Shown: in pieces, positions 16,255 through 25,802 of the stretch
Layout: each line of letters begins with the position of its first letter
How positions within the stretch are numbered: the first letter of the stretch is position 1
Source: Sanderia malayensis
Taxonomy: Eukaryota; Cnidaria; Scyphozoa; Semaeostomeae; Pelagiidae
DNA: 64,000 bases
Direction: 5' to 3'
NCBI GenBank assembly: GCA_013076295.1
Contig: RQOL01000861.1
Span: 1 to 64,000, forward strand
Notes under the pieces: generated by a model
What the model saw: only the letters and a program-made list of their open reading frames with translations
Told to the model about the DNA's origin: nothing
The model's database searches: none
Position numbers and translations under genes: made by a program

Positions 16255-17624
16255 TACGACGCAACATTTCCAAAGAAAGTAAAGGTGGGAGGTCGGCTCC
16301 TCCCCCCTGGCAATCGACCGCCCAGCGCCCACCCTGCCGCCCCCCTGAAAGCCGAAGTTTGAAAAAAAAAGTTGCAGTGTGAAGTTTGAAAAAAAAAGTT
16401 GCCTTCAAAAATTTAATCAATCTTGGAAAATTTAAACTCAATCTCTAATAAAAAATATATCAAACTGTAGCTAAGGAAACAGCGAATCCGATAAATATAT
16501 TCACATTTCTTAACAGTGTTGTTTTGAACTTTAAGAGAGTATTTAGTGCAGCCCAACACAAAAGTGGTGAAAAAATTTATTCATCAGCCAACTTTAAAAA
16601 CACAAAATTTCCCCTAACTTGGTCAAAATTTGTCCATTTTAACTCAAATTACACCAACAGGGAACTGATACCTTGGCGAATAAGCATCGAAAGTACTTGG
16701 GTGCATTTGAAATGCTTTTCGCAATTTTAGTTGTACATTTTTGATGTCCAAGACATGATTTTGTTGATCAAAAATAGCCCTGAAATCAAACCCGTGAAAA
16801 AAATTGCATTTAAAACAGGATTCACCAACTTTCAAATTAAATTAACGTGGCCAATTTTTGTCCTACACACCCCACGAAAATATCAACATGAAGCTAATAG
16901 CTTGGCGAACATTTATCGAAAGTATTTGGGTGAAAAAAAACAAAGTTTTGGCAGGTTAAAAATTAATTTTCGCAAATGCAAAACACACGCGTGTTGCTTG
17001 AGAATTTCGTGTTTTTCAGCAAAATCCAAACTCGGCTAAAACTGTCCAAAAACAGAAGAAAATCAACAAAACAAAAAAAACAATGCCATATAACTTTAGT
17101 TATTGTGTCAATAAACAGTTGTCGAAAGTTTAAATGGAGAAAATCGGCCCAAAACGACCCGAGAAAATCAAAATTGTCTTCGTGTTTTGGTTAGGCCCTC
17201 GAGCCGAAAGAAAAACGTGAGGTGAAACAAAACAAAACTCGTGCTATTTAAAGCCAAAAACAATTGAATAAAGGAAATACCTTGAAATAATTGTTCACCA
17301 ATTGTCTCCACAGGTCTTGACAACAATTGACACGTCTTTACAATTGATTTCCGGCACGTATTCGTGGTTAAACCCGAGCAAGTTGCCGCCCGTTCAACGA
17401 AAAAAACACGTGCTTCTCCTTGCTCGTTTTGCATCTCATTAGCCCCGTCCTCGGAACTTTCTAGAAAGTCGGAACACAAAATGGGCCATAACTCCCGAAC
17501 CGTTTGGAGTAGAAATTAGCGGAAAGCTTTACTGTGATCAGCGCCATGCGGCGATCATTTTGATACCAATTTGCACCCTTATTGACCCCCAGGAAAAAAG
17601 CCTTTTTGATCACAACGAAATTCC
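16255..17624. other. 5' leader region of the left Helitron, between terminus and satellite
   Basis: Starts with a GC-rich stretch (16280-16350) and two A9-type tracts after AAGTTTG. Around 16610-16720 and 16840-16935 there is a diverged direct repeat of ~230-bp period (shared pieces like CTTGGCGAA and ATCGAAAGTA-TTGGGTG). No protein-like frame stands out; the short frames on either strand lack recognisable features. In the plus-strand Helitrons the corresponding stretch is ~700 bp and also non-coding. Confidence 0.5.
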
Positions 17625-17723
17625 ATTGATCCCATTGTTCGGTCGAACGTCGATTGTTCAAAAGACAATGGGCATTGTTCACAGTCGGCGGGTCACGTGT
17701 GATCGTAGAATAGTATATATAGA
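17625..17723 (-). promoter_or_regulatory. Helitron 5' terminus with three iteron-like repeats
   Basis: On the minus strand the 5' TC terminus at 17723 is followed by a CACGTGA box and then three GAACAAT repeats (GAACAATGCCC, GAACAATCGACGTTCGACC, GAACAATGGGATC) within ~60 bp. Plus-strand copies 2, 3 and 4 have three AAACAATAG/AAACAATGG repeats with flanking TTCGACC/GGTCGAA half-sites at the same distance from the terminus. Iteron arrays beside the origin are typical of rolling-circle replicons; that these bind the Helitron Rep is my inference. Confidence 0.6.
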
Positions 17724-17738
17724 CCATCCTGCAGCGGC

Positions 17739-17875
17739 GGACACGTTAAGCAATCCGTTCTAATTAAAGTTGATTAAGTTGGGATGAGATCAGCTGGCGG
17801 ACACGTTAAGCAATCGGTTGTAATTAAAGTTGCCTAGTTTGCGATAAGATCAGTTGTCGGACACGCAAAGAAAAA
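17739..17875. repeat. ~59-bp tandem repeats in element A
   Basis: Three copies, the third partial, of a unit starting GCGGACACGTTAAGCAATC and containing TAATTAAAGTTG and GATCAG. Element B has about two copies at 20138-20215. Located within ~140 bp of the predicted 3' end of the element, so they could be part of its terminal signals; that role is inferred. Confidence 0.8.
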
Positions 17876-17899
17876 AAATTTTGTTTGAAATCATTGATG

Positions 17900-18235
17900 T
17901 CCTTATACTGCGATCCATTCCCCACCATATGATCAATGGAATCCCCGAGTCCCCATTTCCATTCCAAGGTTGTTCCAGGTGCATGATGACTTAAATTGAA
18001 ATCCTTGAAGTCGTAATAGTTGGAACCATTCCTCGACCACATGGTCCATGGAATCCCCGAGTTCCGACTTGCATTCCAAGGTTGTTCCAGGTCCATGTTT
18101 TCTCCCATGATTTTATTTGAAATGATTCTGATCCTCATATTTCCATCTTTTCCCCCATGGAAGTGCAAAGGTTGCATTCCATTCGAATGTTGTTCCAGGT
18201 CCATTTTTTCCGCGATGCAAATGTTCGTGCACTTC
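17900..18235. repeat. Three ~100-125-bp repeats in element A
   Basis: Each copy contains CATGG-type and CCATTCCAAGGTTGTTCCAGG pieces, roughly at 17925, 18040 and 18155. On the minus strand an open frame crosses all three (18204-17824) and yields a repeating motif with MDLEQPW and GIPWTM. Whether this was ever protein is unclear. Element B has the same repeats at about 20245-20575. Confidence 0.75.
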
Positions 18236-18550
18236 TGAGCGTGCCAGAAACTTGTCGATTTAAACCGAACGGAGAGAAGCGTTGCGATTGAATAGTATAT
18301 CAGAAAACATAATTGGATCCATTTAATGCGAAATTTCGATTTACAGAATATTAAAAATACAGATCAAATTGATAAAAACATATTTGCAACTACAGGAATT
18401 CCATGAAAGCAATACAAAAGCGCATTGTGAAAATTTTAGAGGGGTCCCAAAGTTAGATGCATCTAAACACGCAGTCAAAAATTCATGATATATAAAAGGG
18501 TTTCAAATACAGCAGATCATGAAAATTTTTAGTTGATTCACTCACATATT

Positions 18551-19612
18551 TCACAGACCAAATGCACAACTTTGGCGTTTTGAATTGTAGCTCAGTGGTG
18601 GGCACTTTTCCAGTTTAGAATCCATGTGAAGTTGAAGAAATTGTTTCCAGCTTGAGCAGACGTTTATGTTATCCAGAACAAAAATGAGGTAATTGAAATC
18701 GACTACTTTAGCCTTCGGTTGGTCAGTCGTGAACAGTAATTCTCTGGATGCCAAGGAGAAAGCGTTTCGGGGAATTTGCATGCTTCTTGGCACGCCGTGC
18801 TTCAATGCAATATGAAAGTAGCTGTTTTCGAGTGTCGCAAGTTAGAGTTCCACATCCAAATCTGCAAAAATCGATTTAGAATTTTAGTATTCATCGATCA
18901 GAGCTCTCTCAAACAAATCAGAATCAATTTATAGAGAATATGAGTGAAATTTTGAAAATTTATTGCACGGTTGGAGAAATTTAAAAAGCGAGTTGTTGAT
19001 CAGGGAATCTGAGCTGAATAAAACAATAGAACTGAGGGGGAAAATATAAAAAAAACTTAGCCACTTACCAGTGAAGTTCTTTGGGAAACAGTTGCAAATA
19101 GCAAGCTCGAAGTAAAATTCCAGTTGATTGCAAGGAAGGGCAGAATAGCTGTTAGACAACTGCATGTGCTTTGAATGGCTTCGTTTCAGTGAAATCACAA
19201 AATTGTCGTTTGTGAAATTCGTTCTTTAGATGGTTGCATCCAGACCTGTAATTATAAAAGCAGAAACTGACAATTCACGGTTTTAGCATTCGATTTAGCA
19301 TTGAAAAGCTTTGGAAAGCAAAAAATTATTCAGAATTTTAGATCGCCCAGAAAGTTCTGTAAACAACGGATCAGAATAAATCGGAAACAAAATAAAAAGA
19401 ATACAGGAGTTTAGAAGAGGCAAATAGAAACAACTTAGGCACTTACCAGTTAAATCCTCAGAAGCTTTTAGTTTGGACGCTCGAGTAAAACGACAGCAAA
19501 AATAAAACGCAGCCACAAAACGAAATAATTTCATTCGGTTCGTCCCGTCCCAAATTCGAAAATGGACATCCACTGCACGTTCGCTCAAGGAAGGAAGCAA
19601 CTTCCTCGTCAA
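18551..19612 (-). pseudogene. Exon-like fragments in element A (possibly captured gene pieces)
   Basis: Three minus-strand segments look exon-like. The first, ~19612-19449, encodes a peptide with DVHFRIWDG and ends in CTG|GTAAGT; another frame of it reads LIDEEVASFLERTCSGCPF. The second, ~19198-19070, ends with CFPKNFTG at a GTAAGT donor. The third, 18805-18551, encodes VVDFNYLIFVLDNINVCSSW and stops at 18551. The first two donors recur at equivalent places in element B. I do not recognise the protein, and no complete start-to-stop gene can be assembled by eye. Captured host exons are common in non-autonomous Helitrons, which is the basis for the suggestion. Confidence 0.35.
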
Positions 19613-20121
19613 TCAAAGGCCACAGTAAGAAAAGGGGTTGTCGGATTAGTGTCAAACGCAACAGGGATTCATTGTTTCGAATACGGTAAACAACGCACGA
19701 TCGATCTTTCCAGAAGCATGACATCATCCAGACGTAATAATAGTCAGGGGGTCACTGATCAGAAAATGCTTTGTTCGACTGAGAGCTTTAGTGCGTGTCA
19801 AAGGTCGGGACATGTGCCCCTCGCACGCGAAACAAAAGCCTCGGCACTGCAGGATCTGACAGCACACAAAGCAGACTTGAAACGAAAACAAAGGGCGGAA
19901 GGATTTTCGAGGTAGAAAAGTGTAAAAATCTAAAAAACGAAAACGAATTTCGAAAAACAAAATACATATTACAAATATACAGATTACTGGGAAGATATCT
20001 GAGTGGTTCTCGAAAAGAATACATGAGGAGAATTTTAGGAGTAGTGTCGGAAAGCTCCCATCGCTGGGGGTCTTTGAGGTCGGTTTCCGTCACCGCTCAC
20101 GTTTTAGTATTATAGTAGAGA

Positions 20122-22128
20122 TAGACCATCCTGCAGCGGCGGACACGTTAAGCAAACCGTTCTAATTAAAGTTGATTAAGTTGGGATAAGATCACTGTTC
20201 GTCGGACATGCAAAGCAATGGAACTTTATTTGAAATAATTGAAATGCTCCATTCCCCGACCACATGGTCCATGGAAGCTGTGAGTTCCAATTTTGATTCC
20301 AAGGTTGTTCCAGGTCCATGTTTTCTCTGATGATTTAACTTGAAACCATTCAAATCTTCAAAGTTGTATCCATTCCCCCATAGCATGGTGCATGGAATCC
20401 CCGATCCCGAGTTCCATTCCAAGCTTGTTCTGGGTCCATGTTTTCTCCCATGATTTAATTTGAAATGATTCTCATCCTCATATTTCCATCCTTTCCCCCA
20501 TGGAAGCCCCGAGGTCTGATTCCTTTCCAGGGTTGCTCCAGGTCCATCTTTTCCACGATACAAATGTTTGTGCACTTCTGAGCGTGCCAGAAATGTCTCG
20601 ATTTAAACCGAACAGAGAGAAGCATTGCGATCGAATAGTATATCATACATGTATATCATATTGAATAGTATAGTAAATCATAATTGGATCCATTTAATTC
20701 GAAATTTCGATTGGAGAATATAGAATATTAAAAATACAACTCAAATTCATTAAAACATGCCACAAGCCGTGCTTCTCCGCACGCCCTGCTTCAATGCAAT
20801 AGGAAAATAGCTGTTTCCGAGTCTGGCCAGTTAGAGTTTCACATGGAAATCTGCAAAAATCGATTTAGAATTTTAGTATTGATCCATCAGAGCTCTCTCA
20901 AACAAATCAGAGTCAATTTATAGAGACTATCATTGAGATTTTGAAAATATATTGCACGGCTGGAGAAACTTGAAAAGCGAGTTGTTGATCACGGAATCTG
21001 AGCTGAATAAAACAATACAGCTGAGGGGAAAATATAGAAAAAACTTAGCCACTTACCCGTGGAGTTCTTTGGGAAACAGTTCTGAATAGCAAGCTTGAAG
21101 TAAGATTCCAGTTGATTGCAAGGAAGGGCAGAATAGCTTTTTAGACAACTGCGTGTGCTTTGAATGGCTTCGTTTCAGTGAAATCACGAAATTGCCGTTT
21201 CTGAAATCCGTTCTTTAGATGGTTGCATCCAGACCTGTTATCATAAAAGCAGAAATTGATCATTCATCGTTTTAGCATTCGATTTAGTATTGAAAAAATT
21301 TGTACAGCAAAAAATTATTCAGAATTTGAGAATTGAGATCGCCCAGAAAGTTCTGTAAACAACGGATCATAATAAATCGAAAACAAAATAAGAAGGATAC
21401 ACAGGAGTTTAGTAGAGGCAAATGGAAACAACTTAGCAACTTACCAGTTAAATCCCGAGAGGCTTTTAGTTGGATATCTCGAGTAAAACAGCAGCAAAAA
21501 TAAAACGCAGCTACAAAACGAAATAATTTCATTCGGTTTGTTCCATCCCAAATTCGAAAATGGACATCCACTGCACGTTCGCTGAAGGAAGGAAGCAACT
21601 TCCTCGTCAATCAAAGGTCGGTTTAACAAAAGGAGCTGTCGGATTAGTATCAAACGCAACAGGGATTCATTGTTTCGAATACGGTAAACAACGCACGATG
21701 GATCTTTCCAGAATCATGACATCATCCAGACGTATTAATTGCCAGGGGGTCGCATGTCACAACATGTTTTGTTCGACTCAATGCTCAAGTACGAATCAAA
21801 GCTCAGAGCATCTCCCCCTGGCACGCAAAACAAAAGCCGAGGAGAGCAGCAGGCACTGCAGGATCTGACAGAGTGCACAAAGCAAACTTCAAACGAAAAC
21901 AAAGGGCGGAAGGATTTTCGAGGTAGAAACTTGCAAATATCTGGAAAACGAAAACGAATTTCGAAAAACAAAATAGATATTGCACATATACACGTTACTG
22001 GGAACACATCTGAGTGATTTTCAAAAAGAATAGATCAGGGCAATTTGAGGAGTTGTGTGAGAAAGCTGCCGTCGCTGGGGGCCTTTGACCGCGCGCTTCC
22101 GTGCCGCTCCAATTTTATTATATAGAGA
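20122..22128 (-). mobile_element. Non-autonomous Helitron-like element B, inserted at A^T in a Helitron helicase gene
   Basis: On the minus strand it starts at 22128 with TCTCTATATAATAAAATTGG and ends near 20122-20126 (GCAGGATGG then TCTA), where element A's TC terminus begins. It is related to A throughout but shorter, with ~2 of the 59-bp repeats (20138-20215) and ~100-bp repeats (20245-20575). At 22129 the helicase sequence TGGCTTGG resumes. In the uninterrupted copies this site reads GTGTA^TGGCTTGG, so the insertion falls exactly between A and T, the known Helitron target preference. Confidence 0.65.
21284..21610 (-). pseudogene. Exon-like fragment in element B
   Basis: Minus-strand frame matching the one in element A (shared DVHFRIWDGTNRMKLFRFVA), with a donor CTG|GTAAGT at about 21441. 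A second exon-like piece ends at a GTGAGT-like donor near 21058 (CACG|GGTAAGTG context). Conservation with A includes single-base differences that change residues, so selection is not obvious. Product not recognised. Confidence 0.3.
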
Positions 22129-22533
22129 TGGCTTGGTTAGGAATTGCAGCAACACTACTTATCAATGGCCGAACATCGCATTCACCATTCCAAATTCCAA
22201 TACCATTGAAACTAAAATCAACATGCAATGTCAAGAGACGGAGCCGAAGAGCACAGCTGTTGCGTGAGACAACCCTGTTCATATGGGATGAAGCTTGAAT
22301 GATACCAGCATTGCCATTACAAGCAGTTGACAGACTGCTTCGAGATATCACAGGAGTTGAGAAGCCGTTTGGTGACAAATTCATGTTACCTGGTGGCGAC
22401 TTCAGACAAGTTCTACCGGTTGTTCCCAAGGCAGGAAGAGAGCAAACTGTATCAGAGTGTCTTAAATCATATCAAATCAGTGATTTGTGGGCACAGTTTC
22501 AACAACATTGCCTGCACACAAACATGAGAGCTG
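22129..22533 (+). pseudogene. Helitron PIF1 helicase, middle part (copy 1, split)
   Basis: The frame encodes AWLGIAATLLINGRTSHS, then the Walker B-like IWDEA, a TGA where copies 2 and 3 have TCA (22295-22300), then the same frame with GGDFRQVLPV (helicase motif III) and ends at HTNMRAV, where the inserted transposon starts. The Walker A part (GPAGTGKT in copies 2 and 3) is missing because element B cut the gene upstream. One in-frame stop plus two insertions make it non-functional. Confidence 0.85.
22528..22533 (+). repeat. Left 6-bp target-site duplication GAGCTG
   Basis: GAGCTG immediately precedes the left TIR (TATGGTGGCCC) and recurs at 26139-26144 immediately after the right TIR. The uninterrupted helicase reads NMRAVQD across one copy of GAGCTG, which confirms the duplication. 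Confidence 0.95.
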
Positions 22534-22877
22534 TATGGTGGCCCATCAGTATCATTGTGTTTTGTGTTTCAATCCAAAACTCCTTTCCACTTGTGATCCA
22601 GAAATCAAACTCGTTTCCACTTTTAAAGGTGGAATTTAATTCTGTTTTCATTTTCAATTTGAAATTAATTTTGAAATTGATTTCAAATCAGTATTGATAA
22701 TGACTTTGTAATCATCTTTTATTTGGTTTTGATTTGTAACTTAAATAAAATTGGATTTGCAATCAATTATGGTTTGCAATTCATTTTTTCCGGGTGGCCC
22801 ATTGGTGTCAATCTCAAAACAAAAGAGGCTGGCCTCACTTTCAAACCACTTTGGCGGGAAAAGTTTTCAAAAATTTT
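22534..22877 (+). repeat. Left TIR of the alpha-kinase transposon
   Basis: Inverted match to ~25803-26138 over ~340 bp, including the pieces TCAAACTCGTTTCCACTTTT and GGCGGGAAAAGTTTTC. The alpha-kinase ATG lies 12 bp beyond it, so the TIR probably supplies the promoter/5' UTR; the mirror-image TIR lies ~60 bp upstream of the transposase ATG. Confidence 0.93.
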
Positions 22878-22888
22878 TAACTTCCAAC

Positions 22889-24223
22889 ATGGCTGCAAAC
22901 AAGAAAAGAACGTGGCAAGAATTTCAGAAAATGGTTGGAGAAAAGAGAAGTAAAAATAGCACTACAAAGGCAAAGGGCAAATGCCCCAGCAGCATTATGG
23001 TACAAAGGATGAGCTCAGCTCCAAATAGATCTAAAAAGTATGAGCCTCTTGACACACGGGACTTTGTCGATTTTACTGACTATGACAAACTTAACATTGA
23101 AAACATCAGAGATGCGTGTGAAAGGTTTTACGACATGCCACAAGGATCTTGCGACATTTTGCTCAGCGACAGAGGGCCCCCGTGCTTTCTCACAGAGCAG
23201 ATATCTGGGAAAAAGTTTTATTATGTCCGATTCACAATGGATGTCTCATCAATTGGAAAACCATCTAGGGCAAGCTTGGGTGGAAAGTTCAAAATGCCAT
23301 CATCAGAGTTGGGAAGTGAACGTGGCGGGGCTCACAGCACCAACAGTACCTCGTATGGGAATGCAGGGCCTTCAACAACCAACCTTAATTTGCTACAACC
23401 TGTCCCAGCAACAGCTTTTCCAAAGTCTGTTTCAGTTGCTGCTCTTCTTCAAGCTGGTAAATTGGTTAAGCCACCTAATGTAACCAAAATTTCAATTGAG
23501 CTAGAAAGCTACCTGGTAGCTGGTAAAAGGTGGGACAGATCAGTGAAAGTGGAACTTGCTAAAGAAGATAACTCTTTTGCTGAAGGAGGTTTCCGGAATG
23601 CCTTTCTGGCCACAGATGTATCCAACTCAAATAAATGGGTCATAAAAGAATACAAAAAAGAGCACATGGAACCACTGCTTTCTCAATTAAATATGTCGGC
23701 TGATCAGCATACAAGAAAGCAAGTGCAAATGCATTCAGTAGCAAGAAGCATTGCACAGAGCTTTGAAAGGAAAGTGCGGTCATCCTTAGGTAAATCATTC
23801 TCCTACAATAAAGTATATTATTCTTCAATTGGCAATGTTCCTGTTACTGTTGAGGAATATATTCCAGGAATATTTGAAAAATATATCAATAACAATGGGC
23901 TCATTTCCAAAGCAACTTCACAATCTGATGTAATAGAGAAAGCATCATGCTTTGCCCATTTTTCATATGTGCATACAAATATGCAAATGATGGTGCTTGA
24001 TTTGCAAGGGGTTGCATACACCCTTTGTGACCCAGAAATTGCAACCACAAAGTTATTGGAGGATGGAGAGTTGAATTTTTGTGCAGGAAACCTGTCATCT
24101 AATGCAATTGACCAATTTTTTGTTGAGCACATATGCAATAAATACTGTAAGATGCTTGTACTACCCCAGTACAAAAAGGGAAGACTGCCAAAAGAACTTT
24201 TGGATGGTAATTCAGAGGCATAG
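22889..24223 (+). CDS. Alpha-type protein kinase (transposon cargo), 444 aa, intact
   Basis: The start is taken as ATG 22889 (MAANKKRTWQEF), just inside the TIR; the frame is open further upstream only through TIR sequence. Residues ~198-444 form an atypical alpha-kinase domain: FAEGGFR (230-236) at the glycine/nucleotide loop, WVIKEY with the ATP-contacting Lys253, VEEYIPG then KYINNNG (321 onward), VLDLQG with Asp371, CDPEIAT, and VEHICNKYC with His414, Cys416 and Cys420 matching the family's zinc ligands. This family phosphorylates Ser/Thr (eEF2 kinase, myosin heavy-chain kinase, TRPM6/7). Residues 55-125 form a second conserved-looking module (YEPLDTRDF, SCDILLSDRGPPC) that I cannot name. 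No signal peptide or membrane segment is seen. Single uninterrupted exon, no breaks, unlike its transposase neighbour, which has a stop. An AATAAA-like signal follows near 24312. Confidence 0.92.
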   Translation: MAANKKRTWQEFQKMVGEKRSKNSTTKAKGKCPSSIMVQRMSSAPNRSKKYEPLDTRDFVDFTDYDKLNIENIRDACERFYDMPQGSCDILLSDRGPPCFLTEQISGKKFYYVRFTMDVSSIGKPSRASLGGKFKMPSSELGSERGGAHSTNSTSYGNAGPSTTNLNLLQPVPATAFPKSVSVAALLQAGKLVKPPNVTKISIELESYLVAGKRWDRSVKVELAKEDNSFAEGGFRNAFLATDVSNSNKWVIKEYKKEHMEPLLSQLNMSADQHTRKQVQMHSVARSIAQSFERKVRSSLGKSFSYNKVYYSSIGNVPVTVEEYIPGIFEKYINNNGLISKATSQSDVIEKASCFAHFSYVHTNMQMMVLDLQGVAYTLCDPEIATTKLLEDGELNFCAGNLSSNAIDQFFVEHICNKYCKMLVLPQYKKGRLPKELLDGNSEA

Positions 24224-24382
24224 CTCAAAAATAGCAAGAAACAACTTTAGATTGCACTACTTTTCCACGTTTTGTTGAAGAATCATAATGTGATGTTTTG
24301 TTACATGTTTAAATAAACAATTACATTTATATTATCCTCTTGAATGCTGGGCAACAACATTTCAAAGTTTGACTGATTGTGT

Positions 24383-25741
24383 TTATACTTTTTGTTCTAT
24401 TTGAAAACTCACGGTAAGACAAAAAATGGTAAATAAATCTATATATAATTGCAGATTAAAATGTCCAAATATATAGTATATAAAATGTATTGTCTCGTCA
24501 TAAAATGTTTGAAACTTGCTACAGAGTGACTTCTGAATTTTTAAGAACTTAAAAGCAGCAACTAAATCTTTACAGCAAACTTTTTCTGGTTCTGGAAGAA
24601 TTTGACATAGCTCAAGTTGATCTTCCACAGTAAGATATTGTAATGAGGAACCAAGACCTGATAATTCAGCAACTTCAACAAGATCTGCTTCTGACAATGG
24701 AATTCCTTTTTCCATAGCACCATATTGTTCAGGGAATGCATATAAATGGTTAGGTATTCCAGCCGGAAGTTGTAATCCATGTTGTTGCCTAATACGATGT
24801 GAATTCCAAATTTTCACAAACAAATCACATTCCTGTTGAACTACAGGAATAAATAAATAGGACATCAGTTTGCGATCTCTTTCATTTGTTGGATCATAGG
24901 TATGAGATTCCAAAAGACATTGCAGAATTGCTTTTATATCTTTTTCCATTCGCTCATGCAAGTCCCTCCACCATCTTTCTATTTGATTAGAGGTGGAGGG
25001 GCCATAGATGATGGCACCAGTTGGGTCAGTAAGATCCCCTTGCTGTTGACGTAAAAAGCATTGAATGCTTCCCATTAAATCAGTTTCTGTCCCTCTATCC
25101 AATCTTAAATAGCAAGGTAATGTTTTGCTTTCTACAAGATACTGCAGATAAAAATTACCAATTATTTTGGGGTCAGAATTTCCATTCCAAACTTTTAGAA
25201 AGAGAATCTTCCTTGAAAAGGTGTCAAGACAGCCATATATTGCAATGGGAAAAGTACAGTTCTGGAAACCCATCAGTTTATCATGACCGTCAAGTGAAAG
25301 GGTCCAGTTAGGCCCATTTGACATGAATGGTTGCTTGGGTTTGTTTCTCTTCTTTTTTACACTTCTTGCTTCCATTCCTTGGGGATCAGCAGTAAACATG
25401 ACATCACAAACAAGCCTTCGTGGGACACATATACCATGTTCAGTTCTTAGCTTTTGGTTCATAGCACGGTATCCTAGCAACTTTCCAGGACCCTCTAGTT
25501 CCTTTTTCACAGCATTTGTGACTGCTGATAAAGCAACATTCGAATCAATGTAATGAATATCAAAATACTTCAAACGCCTGGCCAAGGTCGACATACTCCA
25601 GGCATACATTGCGTAGTCTCTTTTCATAAAATCTAGTATTTCTTTGCGTTTTAAGTTTTGCTGCACGTATCATTTAAGGTCTTCTTTCATATTCTGATCT
25701 TCATACCATGGATTCACTCCAGATTCGAAGCAAACTGCCAT
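24383..25741 (-). pseudogene. Integrase-core DDE transposase with one nonsense codon
   Basis: From ATG 25741 the frame encodes MAVCFESGVNPWYEDQN, then TGA at 25672-25670, then continues in the same frame for 427 codons. The integrase-like core has SLDGHDKL (Asp151), YLRLDRGTET (Asp215) and STSNQIERWW (Glu255), counting from the upstream ATG, with 39 residues between the second Asp and Glu. This resembles the integrase-core proteins widespread in cnidarian and fungal transposons. The TGA is one transition from CGA (Arg), so it may be a recent mutation, or translation may start at a downstream codon. The gene converges on the alpha-kinase gene, with ~160 bp between stops. It would catalyse cut-and-paste movement at the TIRs. 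Confidence 0.85.
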
Positions 25742-25802
25742 TACAATTTACCAAAGGTGAGAAGAGATGATGAAGGTAATGGCGACTTTGTGTGTAGCTG
25801 CA

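Larger units (their letters stand above)
1..17723 (-). mobile_element. Minus-strand Helitron (left copy), 5' part, with giant internal satellite
   Basis: Read on the minus strand, the element begins at 17723 with TCTATATATACTATTCTACG, followed by a CACGTGA box. This closely parallels the 5' terminus of the plus-strand Helitrons here (TCTA-TATATA-ATTCTACGG-GTCACGTGA). Three GAACAAT-type iterons and a tract reading GATCAAAAAGGCTTTTTT follow, again as in the plus-strand copies. At the other end, codons 1-35 of a Helitron Rep/helicase gene start at 107 and run off the window. Between them lie ~1.4 kb of leader, the ~14.3 kb satellite and ~1.9 kb of leader/intron-like DNA. The matching layout (terminus, iterons, minisatellite, GC module, Rep start) is the argument that this is one element. 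The 3' half is outside the window. Alternative: the satellite separates two unrelated fragments. Confidence 0.7.
17724..20121 (-). mobile_element. Non-autonomous Helitron-like element A
   Basis: On the minus strand the element begins at 20121 with TCTCTACTATAATACTAAAA and ends at about 17724 with GCTGCAGGATGG, directly abutting the TC terminus of the left Helitron. It shares its overall layout with element B (20122-22128): two or three ~59-bp repeats near its 3' end, ~100-125-bp repeats, and two minus-strand exon-like segments ending in GTAAGT donors. There is no Rep or helicase. Assignment to Helitrons rests on the TC start, the A^T insertion seen for B, and the head-to-tail linkage. A CTRR end with hairpin was not clearly visible. 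Confidence 0.6.
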
